Shown here: positions 24,642-33,773 of the stretch, one piece after another
Numbering within the stretch: position 1 is the stretch's first letter
Layout of the letters: each line of letters opens with the position of its first letter
Assembly: GCA_963693035.2 (NCBI GenBank)
Contig: CAXMMQ010000009.1
Span: 62,001-126,000 of the forward strand
Origin: Lichenicoccus sp963693035
GTDB taxonomy: Bacteria; Pseudomonadota; Alphaproteobacteria; Acetobacterales; Acetobacteraceae
Direction: 5' to 3'
DNA: 64,000 bases
Position numbers and translations under genes: made by a program
The notes under the pieces: generated by a model
What the model was told of the DNA's origin: nothing
The model's database searches: none
The model's input: only the letters and a program-made list of their open reading frames with translations

Positions 24642-26720
24642 TCAGGCGGACACTGCCGGAATGGATAGCGGTCCCGACAGCGCCTGCTCGCGCTTCAGGA
24701 TCTGCTCGAGTTCGTCGCGCGGCAGTGGCTCGCTGAAATAATAGCCCTGGATCTCGTCGCAGCCGTCGCCCATCAGCAGGGTGAGCTGGCCCACCGTCTC
24801 GACGCCCTCGGCCACGATGCTCAGTCCGAGGCTGTGGCCGAGGGCGATGATGGCATGCACGATGGTGGCGTCCTGGCCCTCGGTCTCGAGGTCGCGCACG
24901 AAGGACTGGTCGATCTTGAGCCGGTCCACCGGGAAACTCTTCACGTAGTTCAATGACGAATAGCCCATGCCGAAATCGTCGATCGCGATCGCCACCCCGA
25001 GCTGGCGCAGCGACCCCAGCATGGCCGCCGCCGCCTCGAGATTTTCGACCAGGTCGCCCTCCGTCAGCTCGAGCTCCAGCAGGGTCGCATCCAGTCCGGT
25101 CATCGCCAGCGTCTCGGTGACCAGGTCCAGCGCCTGGCCGCTATCGAGGATGCGCGGCGACAGGTTGATACCCAGGCGGATGCGCGGCAGTCCCGCTGCC
25201 TGCCAGTCGGCGGCATCCTGGCAGGCCTGCTGCAGCACCCAGCGATCGATCGCATCGGTGAGGCCGGCCTCCAGGGCGCCCTGCAGGAACTCGCCGGGAC
25301 GCAGCAGCCCGACGCCAGGCCGGTTCCAGCGCAGCAGCGCCTCGACGCCGGCGATATGGCCCGTCGCGAGCGCCACCTGCGGCTGGTAGTGCACCACGAA
25401 CTCGCCGCGCTCCAGCGCCTCGCGCAGGTCGGTGCGTAGCCGCGCCGCCTGGTCGGCCTGCTCGCTCAGGTTCGGCACGCAGAGCCGCCAGCAGGAGCGT
25501 CCGTCGGCCTTGGCGCCATGCATGGCGAGCTCGGCGCTGCGCAGCAGCTCGTCGGCGGTCATGCCGTCCTGCGGATGCAACGCGATCCCGATGCTGCAGG
25601 TGATGTGGACCGCCTCCTCGCCGCACTGGAACGGCGTCTCGATGAGCTGCAGCACCTGCTGGGCGAGGCCGGTGCTGCGGCCACTCTCGGTCTGCAGGGC
25701 GAGGTCCGCACCGCCTGCCGGAAGCGGGATGCTCTGCAGGATGGCGAACTCGTCGCCGGCCAGGCGCGCCACCAGGTCGCCCGGGGCGACCGCCTGCTCG
25801 AGGCGGCGCGCCACCTCGAGCAGCAGCAGGTCGCCGTTCTCGTGGCCGATCTGGTCGTTCGCCAGCTTGAAGAAATCGAGATCGATGAACAGCACCGCCG
25901 AGCTGCTGCGCGCGCGCGGCATCTCGAGCCGTCGCGCCAGCCGCGAGCGCAGCAGCACCCGGTTCGGCAGTCCGGTCAGCGCGTCGTGGCTCGCCAGTTG
26001 CGCAAGGCGCGCCTCGGCGCGGCGCCGCTCGGTGATGTCGAGCGAGGTGGTCAGCACGCAGGCCCGTCCGTCCTGGCGGTACGGCGCCTTGGTGGTGAGC
26101 AGGATGCGGCTGGTGCCGTTGCGATCGGTGATCTCCTCCTCGAAGCCGGGCAGCGCATTGCCGGTGCGCAGCACCAGCCCGTCGAGCGGCAGGTGTCGGT
26201 TCTCGTAGGCCTCGCCGAAGGTGTCGGCCATGCGCATGCCGGACAGGGCTGCCGGATGGGTGCCGGCGACCCGCGCGAACAGGCTGTTGACCATGACGAG
26301 ATGCCCGTCCGCGTCGCAGGCGCTGAGCAGCACCGGCACCGCGTCGATCACCTGGCCCAGCGCATGCGCGGCGGCCGCGGCCGTTGCCTGCGCGCGCGCC
26401 CAGAGCAGCCGCCAGGCGCGTGCCGCGATCGTAGACGGATCCTCCGCGGCGGCCGCCAGCAGCACCGGCACGTCGTGGCAGCCCGCGATCGCGACGAGAT
26501 CGCGGGTGAACGACGCCGCGTCGAAGCGGGCGGGATCGTCTCCGGCGATGACCAGGTCGGGCGCCGTGCCCTGCAGGGCCTGCAGGGCCAGTTCCTGCAG
26601 CGCCAGTTGCGCCGAAGCGTAGGCCTGCAGCGCGACATCCGAACCAAGCGCTGCGGCGAGCGCGCCTTGCGGGAGGCCCGGATCGTCGACGCAAGCGATG
26701 AGAGGCATGACGGAGGTCAT
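24642..26720 (-). CDS. Receiver-like/PAS/GGDEF/EAL cyclic-di-GMP protein
   Basis: A 692-residue cytosolic protein. Residues 5-110 look like a degenerate response-regulator receiver (IACVDD; VIAGDD where the phospho-Asp sits). A PAS domain spans about 120-235. The GGDEF domain (about 240-410) has AGDEF (321-325), a form that can still be active. The EAL domain (about 430-680) keeps EALLRW, ELTEGDL, DDFGMGYSSL, KIDQSFVRDL, AEGVET and QGYYFSEPLP, so phosphodiesterase activity is likely. No membrane segment. It is ATGA-coupled to the upstream Clc gene (26717-26720), suggesting joint expression. Confidence 0.92.
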   Translation of the reverse strand: MTSVMPLIACVDDPGLPQGALAAALGSDVALQAYASAQLALQELALQALQGTAPDLVIAGDDPARFDAASFTRDLVAIAGCHDVPVLLAAAAEDPSTIAARAWRLLWARAQATAAAAAHALGQVIDAVPVLLSACDADGHLVMVNSLFARVAGTHPAALSGMRMADTFGEAYENRHLPLDGLVLRTGNALPGFEEEITDRNGTSRILLTTKAPYRQDGRACVLTTSLDITERRRAEARLAQLASHDALTGLPNRVLLRSRLARRLEMPRARSSSAVLFIDLDFFKLANDQIGHENGDLLLLEVARRLEQAVAPGDLVARLAGDEFAILQSIPLPAGGADLALQTESGRSTGLAQQVLQLIETPFQCGEEAVHITCSIGIALHPQDGMTADELLRSAELAMHGAKADGRSCWRLCVPNLSEQADQAARLRTDLREALERGEFVVHYQPQVALATGHIAGVEALLRWNRPGVGLLRPGEFLQGALEAGLTDAIDRWVLQQACQDAADWQAAGLPRIRLGINLSPRILDSGQALDLVTETLAMTGLDATLLELELTEGDLVENLEAAAAMLGSLRQLGVAIAIDDFGMGYSSLNYVKSFPVDRLKIDQSFVRDLETEGQDATIVHAIIALGHSLGLSIVAEGVETVGQLTLLMGDGCDEIQGYYFSEPLPRDELEQILKREQALSGPLSIPAVSA

Positions 26721-28117
26721 TTCATTTGAAAGGCGGGCCGCGGCTGGTCGTTGCTCGTACGCTGCATGTTATCACCACCCGGCACGGAGTTGTGCAGGGA
26801 GCGTAGGAAGTGTCTTGCCAGGGCGCCGTAGATCGGGCGCCGGCAGATCAGGCGCGAGATCCCATAGGCCAGGAACGAGGTCGCCAGCAGCGCCACGGTG
26901 ACCTGCTGGTTGTCGGTCATCTCCATGACGATGACGGTCGCAGTCAGCGGCGCCTGCACCACCGCGGAGAAATAAGCCGCCATGCCGAGCAGCACCACCA
27001 TGCCGGGTGCCGCATGCGGCAGGAACTGCGCGACGAGGCCGCCGATGCCCGCGCCGACCGCGAGCGACGGCGCGAAGATGCCGCCGGGGATGCCCGAGCA
27101 GTACGAGATCAGCGAGGCGGCGAACTTGAGCGCGAAGAAGCCTGCGGGCAGATGCGCGGTGCCGTCGACGATGTGCCGCGCCTGCTGGTAGCCGGTGCCG
27201 TAGGTGAGGCCGCCCGAGAGCATGCCGAGGACCGCCAGAAGCAGCCCGCACAGGGCGGCGAACAGCACCGGATGCGCCGCCGCCGCGCGTCCCAGCCGAC
27301 CCGGGATGCCGTAGGCGAAGCGCAGCAGCAGCGCGCTGAACAGGCCACCCGAGACGCCGCCGGCGAGCGCGCAGAGCGGGGCCGCGATCCAGGCGGCGCC
27401 GACCGGGAGGGCGGCATCGGCATGGCCGAAATAGCTGTAGTTGCCGACGATGGCGAGGCTGGTCAGGCCGGACAGGATCACCGCTGTCAGCAAGGTGCCG
27501 CTGGTGCGGCTCTCGAACGAATGGCTGAGCTCCTCGATCGCGAACACGATCCCGGCGAGCGGCGTGTTGAACGCCGCCGACACGCCGGCCGCACCTCCGG
27601 CCAGGATCAGCGCGCGACGCGCGGACGGCTCGCTGACCCCGAGATGCCGGCCGAGCAGGTGCATCAGCGTCGCGCCGACCTGCACCGTCGGGCCTTCACG
27701 GCCGATCGAGGCGCCGCAGAACAGGCCGAGCAGCGTGAGCACCACCTTGCCGACGGCGTTGCGCAGCGAGAGCACCGTATCGATGGCGGCCGCCTCGGTC
27801 ATGTGCAGGGTAGCGATCACCTGCGGGATGCCGCTGCCCCTGGCACCCGGCGCGTGCGAGCGGGTCAGCCAAATCGAGACCGCGAAACCGCACGGCGCCA
27901 GCAGCAGCATCACCCAGCCACCGCTGGCCGTGATGAGCTGCCGCCGCCACAGATCGACATGGTCGGCGGCGCCGGCGAAGCCCACCGCGAGCAGCCCGAC
28001 CAGGATGCCGCCGAGCCAGTATGTCGCACGCCGCCTCATCTGCCGGCGCGAGAGCAGGTGCCGCGGCCGGATGCGTCGCAGAAGCCGGTGCGTGATGCTG
28101 GACCATCGGGAGTGCAT
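26717..28117 (-). CDS. Clc-family chloride channel/antiporter
   Basis: A 466-residue polytopic membrane protein. The three Clc selectivity-filter signatures are present: GSGIPQ (about residue 97), GREGPTVQVGA (about 137) and GIPGGIFAPSLAVGAGIG (about 340). It lacks the C-terminal CBS pair. By analogy to bacterial Clc antiporters it exchanges Cl- for H+, perhaps for acid resistance. Whether the proton glutamate is kept was not resolved. Arg-rich N-terminus. Its stop overlaps the GGDEF/EAL start. Confidence 0.92.
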   Translation of the reverse strand: MHSRWSSITHRLLRRIRPRHLLSRRQMRRRATYWLGGILVGLLAVGFAGAADHVDLWRRQLITASGGWVMLLLAPCGFAVSIWLTRSHAPGARGSGIPQVIATLHMTEAAAIDTVLSLRNAVGKVVLTLLGLFCGASIGREGPTVQVGATLMHLLGRHLGVSEPSARRALILAGGAAGVSAAFNTPLAGIVFAIEELSHSFESRTSGTLLTAVILSGLTSLAIVGNYSYFGHADAALPVGAAWIAAPLCALAGGVSGGLFSALLLRFAYGIPGRLGRAAAAHPVLFAALCGLLLAVLGMLSGGLTYGTGYQQARHIVDGTAHLPAGFFALKFAASLISYCSGIPGGIFAPSLAVGAGIGGLVAQFLPHAAPGMVVLLGMAAYFSAVVQAPLTATVIVMEMTDNQQVTVALLATSFLAYGISRLICRRPIYGALARHFLRSLHNSVPGGDNMQRTSNDQPRPAFQMK

Positions 28118-28134
28118 GACTGTCCGCTCTTACA

Positions 28135-28292
28135 GGCTGCTGAAGAACTCCCGCTGTCGGCGATCCGACGAGGCTTTCCTGCGCTCCCATGCTCACGGCC
28201 AGAGGGCCGCTCCGCTTGGGTGCCCGGAAAGTCACGCCGGCCGCGGTCTTGCAGTCCGCTTTCATCCGGCAGCGAGAGTTCTCCAGCAGCCT
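28135..28292. repeat. Palindromic repeat family B, copy A (158 bp)
   Basis: Ends are imperfect 23-bp inverted repeats: the left begins AGGCTGCTGAAGAACTCC and the right is its near complement (2 mismatches by eye). The centre contains GCTCACGGCCAGAGGGCCGCTCCGC. Related copies lie at 31243-31414 and, with different arms, 48290-48442. It fills most of the 293-bp gap between the Clc gene and the divergent radical SAM gene; no ORF inside. Confidence 0.8.
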
Positions 28293-28410
28293 GTTAACCC
28301 GGACCGCACCACGCGACGAGGCGTCGCCGAACTGTTCCTTATTTGTTCTTGCGCTCCCGGGTCCGAGCCGCCATCTTCGGCAAAGGCCTTTTGCAAGCGG
28401 AGGATCGCCG

Positions 28411-29541
28411 ATGCAGGACCAGACAGGCTCCATCGAGGCAACGCCGGCGGTGCGACACGGCCGCGGCGTGTCGGACAACGTCGGCAACCGCTACGAGCGC
28501 TTCGGCTCGGAAGCCTTCGACGATGGCTGGGACAGCATTGCGGACGAGATCCTGGCGCCGCCTGCCGTCCACACCTCGCTCGCGCGCGACGCCAGCCGCA
28601 GCGCCATCGCCTGGAACCAGAGCCCCGACCTCGGCTTCGACCGCGCGGTCAATCCGTATCGCGGCTGCGAGCATGGCTGCGTCTATTGCTACGCCCGGCC
28701 GAGCCACGCCTATCTCGGCTACTCGCCCGGCCTGGATTTCGAGACCCGCCTGACCTTTAAGCCGGAGGTCGCGCGGCTGCTCGACCGTGAACTGCGCAAG
28801 CCCGGCTACGTGGCCCGAACCATCCAGCTCGGCTCCAACACCGATCCGTATCAGCCGGTCGAGCGCACGCTGTCGCTGACCCGCTCGGTGCTGGAGGTGC
28901 TGGAGCGGTTCGGCCATCCGGTCAGCATCGTCACCAAGTCGGCCGGTGTGCTGCGCGACGTCGACATCCTGTCGCGGCTGGCCGGACGCGGACTGGTGCG
29001 GGTCTGGCTGTCGGTCACCACGCTGGATACGGAGCTCTCGCGCCGGATGGAGCCGCGCGCGGCGACGCCCTTGCGTCGGCTGGCGGCGATCGGCGGCCTG
29101 CGCGAGGCCGGCATTCCGGCCGGCGTGCTGGCCGCCCCGATGATCCCCGGGCTCAACGATGCCGAGCTGGAGCGCATCCTCAAGGCGGCGGCGGCGCGTG
29201 GTGCGTGCGATGCCAGCTACGTGCTGCTGCGGCTGCCGCTCGAGCTGCGCCAGATGTTCGAGACCTGGCTGCACCAGCATTATCCGCAGCGTGCCCGGCA
29301 TGTGCTGAACCTGGTGCGCGAGACCCGCGCCGGTGCGCTGAACGACAGCCGCTTCGGCCACCGCTTTCGCGGCCAGGGCGTCTATGCCGACATGCTGGCG
29401 CAGCGGTTCAGGCGCATCGCCGGCAAGCTCGGCCTCGAAGGGCGCGCGCCGCTGGACACCTCGCAGTTCCGGCCGCCGCCCGATCCGCGGGTGGGCTCCG
29501 TGGCGCGCGGCGCTGCTGCGGTGCAGATGGCGCTGTTCTGA
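28411..29541 (+). CDS. PA0069-family radical SAM protein
   Basis: A 376-residue radical SAM enzyme with the Cys cluster motif GCEHGCVYCYARP, whose CxxxCxxC spacing binds the [4Fe-4S] that cleaves SAM. The surroundings (NPYRGCEHGC, HAYLGYSPGLDFETRL, LGSNTDPYQPVE) are those of the PA0069/SplB-like family. Its target is unknown; SplB-type DNA-lesion repair is only a distant analogy. GGAGG (28399-28403), 7 nt before the ATG, supports the start. Confidence 0.92.
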   Translation: MQDQTGSIEATPAVRHGRGVSDNVGNRYERFGSEAFDDGWDSIADEILAPPAVHTSLARDASRSAIAWNQSPDLGFDRAVNPYRGCEHGCVYCYARPSHAYLGYSPGLDFETRLTFKPEVARLLDRELRKPGYVARTIQLGSNTDPYQPVERTLSLTRSVLEVLERFGHPVSIVTKSAGVLRDVDILSRLAGRGLVRVWLSVTTLDTELSRRMEPRAATPLRRLAAIGGLREAGIPAGVLAAPMIPGLNDAELERILKAAAARGACDASYVLLRLPLELRQMFETWLHQHYPQRARHVLNLVRETRAGALNDSRFGHRFRGQGVYADMLAQRFRRIAGKLGLEGRAPLDTSQFRPPPDPRVGSVARGAAAVQMALF

Positions 29542-29603
29542 GCCGGCTTTCATTTCGCACCCTCGCGGGTCCATGATGGAACCGACCGCTTCGAGTGCCG
29601 TGC

Positions 29604-30563
29604 ATGCCGCCGTTCTCCGCCTTGCCGCTGATCGCCACCGTGACGATGAACCCGACCATCGACATCGCCTCGCAGGCGCAGAGCGTGCGCCCGACCCACA
29701 AGCTGCGAACCTTTGCGGAACGGCAGGACCCGGGCGGCGGCGGCGTGAACGTGGCCAGCGTGATGCACGCGCTCGGTGGCCGCTCGCTGGCCCTCGTGCT
29801 GGCCGGCGGAGCCAGCGGCCGGCTGCTCGAGGAGCTGCTTGCCGAAAGCGGGGTGCAGCACCGGACCGTGCAGATCACCGGCCGCACCCGCACCAGCCAT
29901 ACCGTGACCGACGCCTCGACCGGCCACGAATACCGCTTCATCGCGCCGGGACCGACCCTGGTGGAGGCGGACTGGACCGCGATGCTCGACGCCGCCTCGC
30001 GTCTCGAAGCCGGGTGGCTGATCGCCAGCGGCAGCCTGCCGCCCGGCACGCCCGAGAACTTCTACGCCCAGCTCGGCCAGGTCGCCCGCCGCCGGGCGAT
30101 CCGCTACGTGCTCGACACCTCCGGCCCGGCGCTGCGGGCGGGGCTCGCGGATGGCGGCGTCGAGCTGGTGAAGTCGAGCCTGACCGAGCTGGAGAGCGTC
30201 GTCGGGCGTCGGCTGCCGGATCCGGCGGCGCAGGAAGCCGCCGCGATGGAGATCGTGCGCAGCGGCCGGGCGCGGCTGGTGGCGCTCACCCTGGGGGAGA
30301 ACGGCGCGGTGCTGGCGTCGGAGAACGGCACGCTGCGCCTGCCGGCGCTCGATGTGGTGGTGAACGGCACCGTCGGCGCCGGCGACAGTTTTCTCGCCGG
30401 CATGGTGATGGCGCTCGCCGACGGTCGCACGCCGGAGGACGCCTTCGCCTGGGGCATCGCAGCCGGCGGCGCCGCGGTCACCGTTCCCGGCACCGCGAGG
30501 CCGGAGCGGGTCACCGTCGAGCGGCTGCGCGGCCTGATCCTGGTGGGGTCGCCGGCGGCCTAG
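29604..30563 (+). CDS. PfkB-family 1-phosphofructokinase / 6-phosphofructokinase II
   Basis: A ribokinase-fold sugar kinase of 319 residues. TMNPTID and GGGGVNVASVMHALGG are the two N-terminal PfkB features; GTVGAGDSFLAGMV is the C-terminal signature with the catalytic Asp. Phosphorylation of fructose-1-P or tagatose/fructose-6-P is the usual reaction. It is not in a PTS operon, so Pfk-2-like is slightly favoured. ATG 29604 is preferred over an in-frame GTG at 29595. It lies 62 bp after the radical SAM gene. Confidence 0.88.
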   Translation: MPPFSALPLIATVTMNPTIDIASQAQSVRPTHKLRTFAERQDPGGGGVNVASVMHALGGRSLALVLAGGASGRLLEELLAESGVQHRTVQITGRTRTSHTVTDASTGHEYRFIAPGPTLVEADWTAMLDAASRLEAGWLIASGSLPPGTPENFYAQLGQVARRRAIRYVLDTSGPALRAGLADGGVELVKSSLTELESVVGRRLPDPAAQEAAAMEIVRSGRARLVALTLGENGAVLASENGTLRLPALDVVVNGTVGAGDSFLAGMVMALADGRTPEDAFAWGIAAGGAAVTVPGTARPERVTVERLRGLILVGSPAA

Positions 30564-30660
30564 CAGGGTGCCGAGGGAGCGAAGACCAGGGCTCTGCCCT
30601 TGGCCGGGTTCCCATCGCGCTGGCCGATAGGGCCCGATGCCGGGCCTCGGCCCTAGACCC

Positions 30661-31220
30661 GCGTGGACGAGAAGAGCCAGATCCAGGCGCTGGATCGCAC
30701 CCAGCGGCTGCTGCCCATGCGGCCGGGACAGGCCGAGCGGCGCGCACGACTACACCCGCCACGGCACGACCTCGCTGTTCGCAGCGTTGGATGTCGCCAC
30801 CGCGCGGTGATCGGCCGCTGCTATCCCAGGCACCGCTCGAGCGAGTTCCGGAAGTTCCTCGAGCAGATCGAGGTCGCCGTGCCCAACGACCTCGACGTTC
30901 ACATCGTCATGGATAACTGCGATACACAAGACTGGTCTCGTCCGGGACTGGCTCGCCAAGCGCCCGCGCTGGCACGTCCACTTCACGCCGACCGGTGCCT
31001 CAAGGATCAACCAGGTCGAGCGGTTCTTCGCCTTGATCACCGACAAGCAGATCAGGCGTGGTGTCCATTGCTCTACACAGGCACTCGAGGCAGACAGCCG
31101 AGCCTTCATCAACGCCCACAGTACCGATCCAAAACCCTTCCGATGGACGAAGTCGGCAGACGACATCTTGGCCAGCATCCAGCTGTTCTGCGCCAGAACA
31201 TTGCAAATTAGCCGAACTTC
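30661..31220 (+). pseudogene. IS630-family transposase, truncated and frameshifted
   Basis: Pieces of an IS630 DDE transposase appear in different plus frames: DEKSQIQALDRTQ..LPMRPGQAERR (from 30663), then HDYTRHGTTSLFAALDV in another frame, VIGRCYPRHRSSEFRKFLEQIE..VHIVMDNCDT back in the first, then the ending with INQVERFFALITDKQIRRG and FRWTKSADDILASIQ. The DDE triad positions are recognisable (DEKSQ, MDN, VERFF), but at least three frameshifts are needed and the N-terminal HTH half is absent. No intact inverted repeats were identified. The 97 bp between pfkB and this remnant hold nothing recognisable. Confidence 0.85.
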
Positions 31221-31242
31221 GGAATCAGGACACTATCTAGCC

Positions 31243-31414
31243 GGCTGCTGAAGACCTCCCGCTGCCGACGATCCCTTCTTCTCAGGGTTGTGCGCTTCTT
31301 GTGCGGACCGCTGCTCACCGCCAGGAGGCCGCTCCGCCCCGGTGCTCGGACAGTCGCGCCGGCCGCGGTCCTGCGGACTGCTCTCATCCGGCAGCGGGAG
31401 TTCTTCAGCAGCCT
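31243..31414. repeat. Palindromic repeat family B, copy B (172 bp)
   Basis: Terminal inverted repeats match copy A: the left begins GGCTGCTGAAGACCTCC, and the right end complements AGGCTGCTGAAGAACTCC. The centre contains GCTCACCGCCAGGAGGCCGCTCCGC. It lies between the IS630 remnant and the 3' end of the dienelactone-hydrolase gene. Non-coding; the shared ends with copy A suggest trans-mobilised, MITE-like elements. Confidence 0.82.
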
Positions 31415-31428
31415 GCCAAACCGGGGCA

Positions 31429-32304
31429 TCAGCCGACGCCGTTGCGGTGAAGCCAGGCCAGCATCCGGCGCCAGCCATCCTCGGCGGGTCCTCGCCTGTA
31501 GCTGGGCCGGTAGTCGGCATGAAACCCGTGTGGCGTGTCGGGATAGACGACGATCTCGACCGTTCGCCCGCCGGCCCGCGCCGCCTGTTCGGCGGCATGG
31601 ATCTCGTCCGGCGTGGTGCTCGGGTCGGCGCCGCCATAGAGCCCGAGCAGCGGGCATGTCAGCATCCCCGCCATTTCGCCGGCATTGTGCGGCTGGATCG
31701 CGCTGGTCTCGCCGCCGAGCGGTCCGTACCAGGCGATGGCCGCCTTGAGGCGAGGATTGTGCGCGGCATAGAGCCAGGTGTCGCGGCCACCGCGGCAGAA
31801 GCCGATGACCGCGAGATGCCGCGGGTCGCCGTCGCCGCTGTTCGTGGCCCAGGTGGCGGTCGAATCGAGATCGGTCAGCACGGTCGCGTCCGGCGCTCGG
31901 CTGATGACGTCGCGAACGATTGCGTGCGGGTCGGTCATCTTCGACAGGTCACCCAGGCGGGCATAGAGCTCTGGCGCCACCGCCAGATAGCCGGCCTTGG
32001 CCAGCCGCCGGCAGATATCCTTGATGTAGTCGTGCACCCCGAAGATTTCTTCGATCACCAGGATGGTCGCGTACGGTCCGGTGCCTTCGGGGCGCGCCGC
32101 GTAGGCCGGCAACGTGCCATCGGCGACCGGGATCTGCACCTCGCCTGCCAGCAGCCCGGCGGCATTCGTATGGATCGGCTCGGCGTTGGCGCGCGTGGCG
32201 GCGAGCGTCAGCCCGGACATCAGCGACGTCATCACGAAGCCGCGCCGGGCTAGCGGCACCGTGCTCGGCACGCGCAGCCCGTCCAGTCCGTAGCGTGACG
32301 TCAT
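31429..32304 (-). CDS. Exported dienelactone hydrolase family protein
   Basis: A 291-residue alpha/beta hydrolase with a twin-arginine-like leader (ARRGFVMTSLMSGLTLAATRANA), so it probably works in the periplasm. The dienelactone-hydrolase triad is visible: Cys nucleophile in GFCRGGR, Asp in YGGADPST and His in DTPHGFHADYRPSY, plus the IEEIFGVH oxyanion segment. Its natural substrate is unknown; lactones or esters are likely. It is separated from the upstream minus-strand membrane-protein gene by 57 bp. Confidence 0.88.
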   Translation of the reverse strand: MTSRYGLDGLRVPSTVPLARRGFVMTSLMSGLTLAATRANAEPIHTNAAGLLAGEVQIPVADGTLPAYAARPEGTGPYATILVIEEIFGVHDYIKDICRRLAKAGYLAVAPELYARLGDLSKMTDPHAIVRDVISRAPDATVLTDLDSTATWATNSGDGDPRHLAVIGFCRGGRDTWLYAAHNPRLKAAIAWYGPLGGETSAIQPHNAGEMAGMLTCPLLGLYGGADPSTTPDEIHAAEQAARAGGRTVEIVVYPDTPHGFHADYRPSYRRGPAEDGWRRMLAWLHRNGVG

Positions 32305-32361
32305 GCGGGTCCTCCCTGGTCGATCCCTTGCGGCTGAGCTTGATCCCGCCCGGCCGTCCGA

Positions 32362-33282
32362 TCAACCGGGCGGCGCGGCACCGGCTTCGAGCAGGCGCTG
32401 ATCGTGCGGCGTGCCGATCCGGGCGCCGGGCACGCTGTCTAGCCGGGCGGGTGCCGGATAGCTGCCGCGAACCCAGGCCAGGCGCTGCAGCGTGTCGAAC
32501 CAGAACGGCGCGCCGACAAGTGCCGCCGCCGCCGCCACGCCCCAGCCGGACAGCATCGTCAGTACGCCCGGCCAGCCATTGCGCGGATCGGTGGCCCAGC
32601 CGCCCCAGCCGATGAGGCTGCTGCGCTCGAGCCTGGCGAGTGCGTTCTGCAGCGTGACGGCATCGCCACCGAGGCCCGCGCCGAGCAGGTTGACCAGGGC
32701 CGGCCGCTGCCAGACCTCGGCGGTGACGTGCAGCACGTCGGCATTGAGGGTGGCCGCGATGGCAAAGGCTGCCACGAAGGCGATCAACTGGGCGCGACGC
32801 CGATACCAACCGCTGAGCCGTAGCATCGAGCTGTCGAACCAGGCGGCCACCGCGACCTGGAACAGCCCGAGATCGCCTTCGGCCTGACGCAACAAGGTCA
32901 GCAGCACCTGGCGCAGCCTGTCATCCGGCAGCGTCCCGATGCTGGCGGCGAGGTCGTGCTCCGGATGCGGGGCCCGCAGCACGTCGGTCAGCGCCAGCGC
33001 GAAGTCGCGGGGATGGATGAAGGCCGGACGGTTGGCGGTGACCGCGCCGCGCGCCGGCCGCACGCAGGCGAGCGGGTCCACCAACGCGTGCTCGTAGACG
33101 GCACGCGCCATGCCGTCGAAGTCGGGATCGTTCAGCAGCCGGGTGATGCCGCACAGCAGCGTGGTCTGGCGCAGGCCCAGCAGGGCGGCGATCGCCTCGG
33201 TGATCGCACTGGCTGCGAGGCTGACGCCGAGGAAGGTGAACACCACGGCGAGCAGCACGTCGAGAATGGTACTGCCAAACAT
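32362..33282 (-). CDS. Membrane protein of unknown function
   Basis: A 306-residue protein with hydrophobic segments at about residues 5-25 (ILDVLLAVVFTFLGVSLAASAI), 145-165 (LIAFVAAFAIAATLNADVL) and 240-260 (VLTMLSGWGVAAAAALVGAPFWF). The region between is soluble and includes FIHPRDFALALTDVL. The order resembles a conserved uncharacterised bacterial membrane family, but no function can be named. The start at ATG 33282 puts the first helix at the N-terminus, and AGAGGGG precedes it. It follows an 89-residue ORF by 58 nt and may form a two-gene unit with it. Confidence 0.6.
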   Translation of the reverse strand: MFGSTILDVLLAVVFTFLGVSLAASAITEAIAALLGLRQTTLLCGITRLLNDPDFDGMARAVYEHALVDPLACVRPARGAVTANRPAFIHPRDFALALTDVLRAPHPEHDLAASIGTLPDDRLRQVLLTLLRQAEGDLGLFQVAVAAWFDSSMLRLSGWYRRRAQLIAFVAAFAIAATLNADVLHVTAEVWQRPALVNLLGAGLGGDAVTLQNALARLERSSLIGWGGWATDPRNGWPGVLTMLSGWGVAAAAALVGAPFWFDTLQRLAWVRGSYPAPARLDSVPGARIGTPHDQRLLEAGAAPPG

Positions 33283-33340
33283 GCGTGGCCCCTCTGCTTC
33301 TGGCCGGCGATCATGCCTTGTCCCCGGCCGAACCGGACGA

Positions 33341-33610
33341 CTATTGCCGCTCCACCGCCGCCTGGGCGATGCGCGGCCAGCGTCGCACCACCAGGTCCCA
33401 GGCCTGCTGCGCCGATTGCGGCACCAGCTCGTCGAGCTCATCGAGCAGGGCGTCCGGCAGGCGCGCAAGCAGGGTGGCCAGCGAATAGACCCGGCCGTCA
33501 TGCTCGACGGCAAGCAGCGGGGGCTCGGCGTGCACGGGCTGTGGGCCCCGGACCGGCTCGACCCGCAGCGGCACCACCGGCGCCGGGAACGCAATGACGT
33601 TGTCGTCCAC
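33341..33610 (-). CDS. Small hypothetical protein
   Basis: An 89-residue product starting MDDNVIAFPAPVVPLRV and ending DLVVRRWPRIAQAAVERQ, with a leucine-rich middle (LATLLARLPDALLDELDELVPQ). No membrane segment and no family recognised. The GTG start is chosen because GGAGG lies 8 nt upstream; the frame is open further upstream, but that part (towards purB) looks non-coding. It lies just upstream of the unknown membrane-protein gene and is divergent from purB. Confidence 0.5.
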   Translation of the reverse strand: MDDNVIAFPAPVVPLRVEPVRGPQPVHAEPPLLAVEHDGRVYSLATLLARLPDALLDELDELVPQSAQQAWDLVVRRWPRIAQAAVERQ

Positions 33611-33773
33611 GACCTGATCCTCCCGCACCGGCTGACGGATGGGATCATGTTCTTCTTTTGTTCTAAATGCAATGTTCTGCTTCAGTATGGCGCTGCCCGA
33701 CCGCAGCTTGGTCGCAAGGCGGTGATGGGCTACTGCTGCCCGGCTGAAGACGGACGGCCCGGAGGTATGCGCA

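Noticed and set aside
30663..31211. 182-codon open frame as an intact transposase
   Set aside because: Only two parts of it read as IS630; the rest matches only in other frames and the N-terminus is missing.
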